Shown here piece after piece: positions 41,321-45,354 of a stretch of DNA of 45,354 nt. The stretch comes from Roseomonas sp. (lineage in GTDB: Bacteria; Pseudomonadota; Alphaproteobacteria; Acetobacterales; Acetobacteraceae): NCBI GenBank assembly GCA_020249465.1, contig JADCFP010000071.1:1-45354 (forward strand), given 5' to 3'. Position 1 is the first letter of the stretch, and the number at the start of each line of letters is the position of its first letter. The notes beneath the pieces were generated by a model. It worked only from the letters and a program-made list of their open reading frames with translations. It was not told the DNA's origin and ran no database searches. The translations under genes and the position numbers were made by a program.

Positions 41321-43993
41321 ATGACACAATGGGTCTATAGCTTCGGTGCCGGCCATAATGAGGGCCGTGCCGATATGCGGAATCTTCTGGGTGGCAAAGG
41401 CGCCAATTTGGCCGAAATGGCCTCGATTGGTTTGCCGGTGCCGCCTGGCTTCACCATCACCACCGAAGTCTGCACCGCCTATTACGATAATGGGCAGAAA
41501 TACCCGGATGATCTGGCGCAGCAGGTGCGCGCCGCATTGGCCCTGGTAGAAGAAGCGGTGGGCAATCGCTTTGGTGACCATCACCGCCCCTTGCTGGTAT
41601 CCGTGCGCTCCGGCGCGCGGGTTTCCATGCCGGGCATGATGGATACCGTGCTTAATCTTGGTCTGAATGATCAAACCGTCGAAGGCCTGGTCACGGCTTC
41701 CGGCGATGCGCGCTTTGCCTGGGATTCCTATCGCCGCTTCATCCAGATGTATGGGTCCGTCGTTCTCGACGTTGATCATCATCGCTTTGAGGAAATTATC
41801 GAGCATGTGAAGCTCGACACCGGCAAGAATGAGGATACGGAACTAACGGCTTCCGAATGGCATCGCGTGGTGGATGGCTATAAGGAAATGGTCGCGGAAG
41901 TGACCGGCAAGCCCTTCCCGCAGGATCCTGAGACGCAGCTTTGGGGCGCGATTGGCGCGGTGTTTGGCAGTTGGATGAACCAGCGCGCGGTGACGTATCG
42001 CCGCCTGCATGACATCCCGGCCGAATGGGGCACGGCGGTCAATGTGCAAGCCATGGTCTTCGGCAATATGGGTGAGGATTGCGCGACGGGGGTGTGTTTC
42101 ACGCGTGATCCTTCCACGGGCGAGAATGTTTTCTACGGCGAATATCTGATCAATGCGCAGGGTGAGGATGTGGTGGCGGGTATTCGCACACCGCAGCCCA
42201 TGGCGAAGGAACGCTCAAAGCCGACTGAGCGCAGCATGGAAGAAGCCATGCCGGCCGCCTATGCCGAATTGGTGCAGGTGCGCGCCACGCTGGAACGCCA
42301 TTACCGTGACATGCAGGACATTGAATTCACGGTACAGAGCAACAAGCTCTATATGTTGCAAACGCGCAATGGTAAGCGCACTGCCGCCGCGTCCCTGAAA
42401 ATCGCAGTGGATATGGCGCGTGAGGGTTTGATTGATCACACCGAAGCCGTACGGCGCGTGAACCCGGCAGCACTGGATCAATTGCTGCACCCAACGCTTG
42501 ACCCGAAGGCGCCGCGCAAGCTGTTAGCGAAGGGCTTGCCGGCTTCCCCCGGTGCAGCCTGCGGTATTGTTGTCTTCAGCGCGGATGAGGCTGAAGCGCG
42601 CGCACAAAAGGGCGAAAGCGTCATTCTGGTGCGCATAGAAACCTCACCCGAGGATATTCACGGCATGCATGCGGCGCGCGGTGTGCTGACCACACGCGGC
42701 GGCATGACCAGCCACGCGGCGGTGGTCGCGCGCGGCATGGGCCGGCCCTGTGTTGCCGGCTGCGGCGGCATCACCGTGGATTACAACAACCAATATCTTA
42801 GCGCCGGCGGCGTGCGGATCGAAGCCGGCCAAATCATTACGCTGGATGGCGCAACCGGTGAGGTGTTCATCGGTTCTGTCGCCATGGTGGAACCGCAGCT
42901 TTCCGGTGATTTCGCAACGCTAATGGGTTGGGCCGATAAGGTGCGCCGCCTGCGCGTGCGCGCCAATGCCGAAACGCCCTTGGATGCGGAAACCGCGCGT
43001 CGCTTTGGCGCGGAAGGCATCGGGCTTTGCCGCACCGAACACATGTTTTTCGACCCTGAACGCATCGGTGCTGTGCGCCAAATGATCATGGCGGAAACGG
43101 AAGAAGGCCGGCGCGCGGCATTGGCGCGCCTGCTGCCCTTCCAGCGCAAGGATTTCCTTGACCTGTTCGAAATCATGGCCGGGCTGCCGGTCACGATCCG
43201 CTTGCTCGATCCGCCCTTGCATGAATTCCTGCCGCATAGCGAATATGAAATCGCGGAAGTGGCGGCATCGCTAGGCACCGAGGTTGAGGCGATGCAGCGG
43301 CGCATGCAGGAATTGTCGGAAGCGAACCCGATGCTTGGGCATCGCGGCTGTCGCCTCGGGATTTCTTTCCCGGAAATCTATGAAATGCAGGCGCGCGCAA
43401 TTTTCGAAGCGGCGGCAGAGATTGGGCGCAAGACGCATAAGGCCCCGGTGCCGGAAATCATGATTCCGCTGGTTGCGACCAAGCGCGAATTGGAAATCAC
43501 TCGCGCCATGGTGGATCGTGTGGCGCAGGAAGTCTTCGCCGAAGGTGGCTATCATGTGGTCTATAGTGTCGGCACCATGATCGAATTGCCGCGTGCTGCG
43601 CTGACCGCCGATTCAATTGCCAGCGTCGCGGATTTCTTTTCCTTCGGCACGAATGACCTGACGCAAACCACCTTCGGTCTGTCGCGCGATGATGCCGGAA
43701 AGTTCCTGCCGCTTTACATTGAAAAGGGCATTTTCCCGAAGGACCCGTTTGTCTCCATTGATCCGGATGGCGTGGGCGCGTTGGTGCGCATTGCGGCTGA
43801 AAAGGGCCGCAGCGTGAAGGCTGATATCAAGCTTGGCATATGTGGGGAGCATGGCGGCGATCCATCCTCCATCCATTTTTGCGAAAGCGTGGGCTTGGAT
43901 TATGTTTCCTGTTCGCCCTATCGCGTGCCGGTGGCGCGTTTGGCGGCGGCGCAGGCGGCTTTGCAGTCGGGCGGGGCTGACCGCACCGCGTAA
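41321..43993 (+). CDS. ppdK: Pyruvate, phosphate dikinase
   Basis: Interconverts pyruvate, ATP and Pi with PEP, AMP and PPi, serving gluconeogenesis. The 890-residue protein has the N-terminal ATP-grasp domain (LLGGKGANLAEMASIGLPVPPGFTITTE, SVRSGARVSMPGMMDTVLNLGLND, GNMGEDCATGVCFTRDPSTGEN), the phosphohistidine domain with T463-S464-H465 in RGGMTSHAAVVARGMGRPCVAGC, and the PEP/pyruvate C-terminal barrel (GAEGIGLCRTEHMF, FSFGTNDLTQTTFG, KLGICGEHGGDP with the active-site Cys). H465 is the phosphocarrier and T463 the target of the PPSR regulator, which is encoded at 32671-33561. It starts 11 bases after glyS and is coupled to the next gene by TAATG. Confidence 0.98.
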   Translation: MTQWVYSFGAGHNEGRADMRNLLGGKGANLAEMASIGLPVPPGFTITTEVCTAYYDNGQKYPDDLAQQVRAALALVEEAVGNRFGDHHRPLLVSVRSGARVSMPGMMDTVLNLGLNDQTVEGLVTASGDARFAWDSYRRFIQMYGSVVLDVDHHRFEEIIEHVKLDTGKNEDTELTASEWHRVVDGYKEMVAEVTGKPFPQDPETQLWGAIGAVFGSWMNQRAVTYRRLHDIPAEWGTAVNVQAMVFGNMGEDCATGVCFTRDPSTGENVFYGEYLINAQGEDVVAGIRTPQPMAKERSKPTERSMEEAMPAAYAELVQVRATLERHYRDMQDIEFTVQSNKLYMLQTRNGKRTAAASLKIAVDMAREGLIDHTEAVRRVNPAALDQLLHPTLDPKAPRKLLAKGLPASPGAACGIVVFSADEAEARAQKGESVILVRIETSPEDIHGMHAARGVLTTRGGMTSHAAVVARGMGRPCVAGCGGITVDYNNQYLSAGGVRIEAGQIITLDGATGEVFIGSVAMVEPQLSGDFATLMGWADKVRRLRVRANAETPLDAETARRFGAEGIGLCRTEHMFFDPERIGAVRQMIMAETEEGRRAALARLLPFQRKDFLDLFEIMAGLPVTIRLLDPPLHEFLPHSEYEIAEVAASLGTEVEAMQRRMQELSEANPMLGHRGCRLGISFPEIYEMQARAIFEAAAEIGRKTHKAPVPEIMIPLVATKRELEITRAMVDRVAQEVFAEGGYHVVYSVGTMIELPRAALTADSIASVADFFSFGTNDLTQTTFGLSRDDAGKFLPLYIEKGIFPKDPFVSIDPDGVGALVRIAAEKGRSVKADIKLGICGEHGGDPSSIHFCESVGLDYVSCSPYRVPVARLAAAQAALQSGGADRTA

Positions 43994-44745
43994 TGGCCGC
44001 CGCGCCAATATCCGCGGGGCGGGAAAAGCGTTGCGGGGTTTGCGGCCATGAAAGCCGCCAACCAGGCTTTCGCCCACCCGTGCCGGAACAGGCGCCCGAT
44101 CTGGATTTGCGCCCTGGGGAGCCGGTGCGTTCCACCATGGCGCGCTGGCTGCAAGCCTGCCCGCATTGTGGCTATGCCGCGCCTGATATTGCGGAAGCGC
44201 ATCCGGCAGCCGCGCAGGCCGTGGCGGCGGCACCTTATCGCGCGTTGATTGCCGATACGGCGCATCCTGTTCTGGCGCGGCGCTTTCTGGCCTGGGCGCA
44301 TGTGCTGGAAGAAACTGGCGCCTTGCATGCGGCAGCGGAAGCGACGCTGCATGCCGCTTGGGTCGCGGACGACCTCAATCGCGGCGATCTGGCGCGGCTC
44401 TGGCGGCGCGAAGCGGTGGCGCTGTGGCGAAGCGGCCCCGCTTTGGATGCTGAACAATCCGTGCGCGTGATTGATGCGCTGCGCCGTGCCGGGGATTTCG
44501 CCGAAGCCGAAGCAGCTGCGGAAGCCCTGGTGGCGAGCAATCCGCCGGAAGCCGTGGCGCAGGTTGCGGCTTTGGAAGCGCGGTTGATCGCGGCGGAAGA
44601 TGCCGGGCGGCATAGCATTGCGTCCGCCATCGCCCCCCCGGCGCGGCGCCCGCATGTGACGCATCAAAAGTCCCTTGGGGCAAAAAAAAGGCCGCCCGAG
44701 GGGGGCGGCCTGAAATCCTGGCTGCGCAGGATATTTCGGGGTTAG
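43993..44745 (+). CDS. Zinc-ribbon protein of unknown function, coupled to ppdK
   Basis: A 250-residue protein with a likely zinc ribbon made of CGVC (C14, C17) and CPHCGYA (C56, C59), an arrangement reminiscent of DUF2225-like proteins. The remaining helical Ala-rich part (about residues 75-205) looks like TPR-like repeats (AAEATLHAAWVADDLNRGDLARLWRREAVALW, VRVIDALRRAGDFAEAEAAAEALVASNPPEAV). The basic tail ends GGGLKSWLRRIFRG. Its ATG overlaps the ppdK stop (TAATG). Its 3' end contains, on the other strand, the terminator of the DUF1127 gene, and its TAG stop overlaps that gene's stop. Function unknown. Confidence 0.75.
   Translation: MAAAPISAGREKRCGVCGHESRQPGFRPPVPEQAPDLDLRPGEPVRSTMARWLQACPHCGYAAPDIAEAHPAAAQAVAAAPYRALIADTAHPVLARRFLAWAHVLEETGALHAAAEATLHAAWVADDLNRGDLARLWRREAVALWRSGPALDAEQSVRVIDALRRAGDFAEAEAAAEALVASNPPEAVAQVAALEARLIAAEDAGRHSIASAIAPPARRPHVTHQKSLGAKKRPPEGGGLKSWLRRIFRG
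44682..44710 (-). terminator. Intrinsic terminator of the DUF1127 gene, inside the opposing zinc-ribbon gene
   Basis: On the minus strand GGCCGCCC (44710-44703), a 5-base loop and GGGCGGCC (44697-44690) form a perfect 8-bp stem, followed by TTTTTTTT (44689-44682). It lies 32 bases beyond the DUF1127 stop, within the coding sequence of the convergent gene, where it encodes part of its K-K-R-P-P-E-G-G-G-L tail. Confidence 0.85.
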
Positions 44746-45077
44746 GCAGCGCGCCCCGCCGGCAGGGCGCCATCATTGGCGGCTTGCAGCGCGAAACCCG
44801 GTTCAAAAACGCGGCTGATTTCGCCACGATCCAGCCCGATATCGGCAAGCTGCTTGTCCGAAAGCTGATCCAGCGCCTTATAGGTATCGCGGCGGGTCGG
44901 CCAGGTGGCGATGGCGGTCAGCACGGCGCTGATGCCGGCCCCGATCATCTTGAAGGCATGGCCGAATGCCTGCTTCCGTGCGGTGGCGCGGGCGGCGGCG
45001 GCTTCGCGGTGAATAGCCTCAATCGTCGCGGCGCGGGCCGAGAGGCTGGTTTCGAGATTGGCGAAATGCGTGTTCAT
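44742..45077 (-). CDS. DUF1127 domain protein
   Basis: A 111-residue protein ending in a DUF1127 motif (TYKALDQLSDKQLADIGLDRGEISRVFE), a short Arg/Leu-rich module common in alphaproteobacteria. In some species DUF1127 proteins affect RNA turnover and phosphate or stress responses. The N-terminal 55 residues (MNTHFANLETSLSARAATIEAIHREAAAARATARKQAF) are a coiled-coil-like helix, and AFKMIGAGISAVLTAIATW may be a weak hydrophobic segment. AAAGGAAAG about 8 bases upstream supports ATG 45077. It has its own terminator and is convergent with the zinc-ribbon gene. Confidence 0.85.
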   Translation of the reverse strand: MNTHFANLETSLSARAATIEAIHREAAAARATARKQAFGHAFKMIGAGISAVLTAIATWPTRRDTYKALDQLSDKQLADIGLDRGEISRVFEPGFALQAANDGALPAGRAA

Positions 45078-45189
45078 GTTTAGCTTTCCTTTGCGGAAGC
45101 GCCACCCGATAGGGCAGGATCGCTGTCCGATGGGCGATGATATAGAGGCTTCTGGGGCACAGGTGATGCGCGAAGACCACAGTGTAGCC

Positions 45190-45243
45190 ATGCGTAAAAC
45201 GCATGATTCCACAGAAAGCCATGCAACAATTGAGAAACAATTG
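45190..45243. repeat. Palindrome and 11-base direct repeat in the intergenic region before pepP
   Basis: ATGCGT-AAA-ACGCAT (45190-45204) is a perfect inverted repeat. ACAATTG occurs at 45226-45232 and 45237-45243, 11 bases apart on the same helix face, each holding a CAATTG palindrome. Located between divergent genes (DUF1127 and the aminopeptidase), they could be regulator sites. No known consensus is matched. Confidence 0.4.
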
Positions 45244-45257
45244 GTCAGGGGATGCTC

Positions 45258-45354
45258 ATGAACAGGGCTGAACGCTTGGGCGCCTTGCGCGCCGAACTCG
45301 CGCGGATGGGGGTGCAGGGCTTCCTGATCCCGCGCGCGGATGAGCATTTGGGGG
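45258..45354 (+). CDS. pepP: Aminopeptidase P family protein, N-terminal fragment (runs off the window)
   Basis: Only the first 32 residues are visible: MNRAERLGALRAELARMGVQ then GFLIPRADEHLG. The LR-x-x-L-A-R-x-G-V-x-G-F-L-I-P-R-A-D-E-H pattern is the start of alphaproteobacterial Xaa-Pro aminopeptidase (M24 family) N-terminal domains. AGGGG (45247-45251) is 6 bases from ATG 45258; ATG 45252 in frame is an alternative. The metal site is outside the window. Confidence 0.8.
   Translation, partial: MNRAERLGALRAELARMGVQGFLIPRADEHLG

Noticed and set aside
1-45354. CRISPR array, insertion sequence or prophage
   Set aside because: No regularly spaced repeats, transposase, integrase or phage structural gene was recognised on either strand.

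Overview
The window is a dense, GC-rich, operon-packed piece of an alphaproteobacterial chromosome. The family-level guess, an Acetobacteraceae/Rhodospirillales (Roseomonas-like) organism, is inference from gene content and composition. Gaps between genes are short and many neighbours overlap by 1 to 4 bases. No phage, insertion sequence or CRISPR array was seen. Two spots look acquired: an AAA ATPase/DUF4143 gene beside a tRNA-Leu, and a vapBC toxin-antitoxin pair inserted between glyQ and glyS.

Layout: 1-5938 (+) carB (5' end cut off), greA, ilvA and a short-chain dehydrogenase. 6033-6350 (+) a small lipoprotein. 6347-13498 (-) a run of genes read leftward: an ABC-F ATPase, prs, a glutathione S-transferase, a histidine phosphatase, rplY, pth, an unknown gene and ychF. 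13597-15033 (-) the AAA/DUF4143 gene. 15249-22328 (+) tRNA-Leu(CAG), a small RNase D/NrnC-type exonuclease, kdsD-lptC-lptA-lptB (Kdo synthesis and LPS export), rpoN, hpf and a LysE-family exporter. 22373-29867 (-) mnmE, mnmG, rsmG, parA, parB, a Lrp-type regulator and a split UxaA-family enzyme resembling sulfolactate sulfo-lyase SuyA/SuyB. 29901-33561: a thioredoxin-like ferredoxin (-), an O6-alkylguanine-DNA alkyltransferase and a quinone oxidoreductase (+), a GNAT acetyltransferase and the PPDK regulatory kinase/phosphatase (-). 33562-33857: the probable chromosomal replication origin. 33858-45354: hemE (+), dnaQ-coaE-aroE plus a SnoaL-like protein (-), glyQ-vapB-vapC-glyS, ppdK and a zinc-ribbon protein (+), a DUF1127 protein (-) and the start of an Xaa-Pro aminopeptidase (+).

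The main result is that this is the origin region. The 296-base gap between the PPDK-regulator gene (the RP001 homologue) and hemE is where oriC lies in Caulobacter and Rickettsia. Here it holds one perfect and one 8/9 DnaA box, four GANTC (CcrM) sites and an AT-rich stretch. The parAB segregation genes and two parS sites (GTTTCACGTGAAAC) lie 4-9 kb to the left. Both parS sites sit on translation starts: one contains the mnmG stop and the rsmG GTG start, the other abuts the mnmE GTG start.

The second notable feature is vapBC inside the glyQS operon. vapC overlaps glyS by 8 bases, so an RNase-family toxin and an essential aminoacyl-tRNA synthetase subunit appear co-transcribed and may be translationally coupled. 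PpdK and its regulator are both present, about 8 kb apart on opposite sides of the origin.
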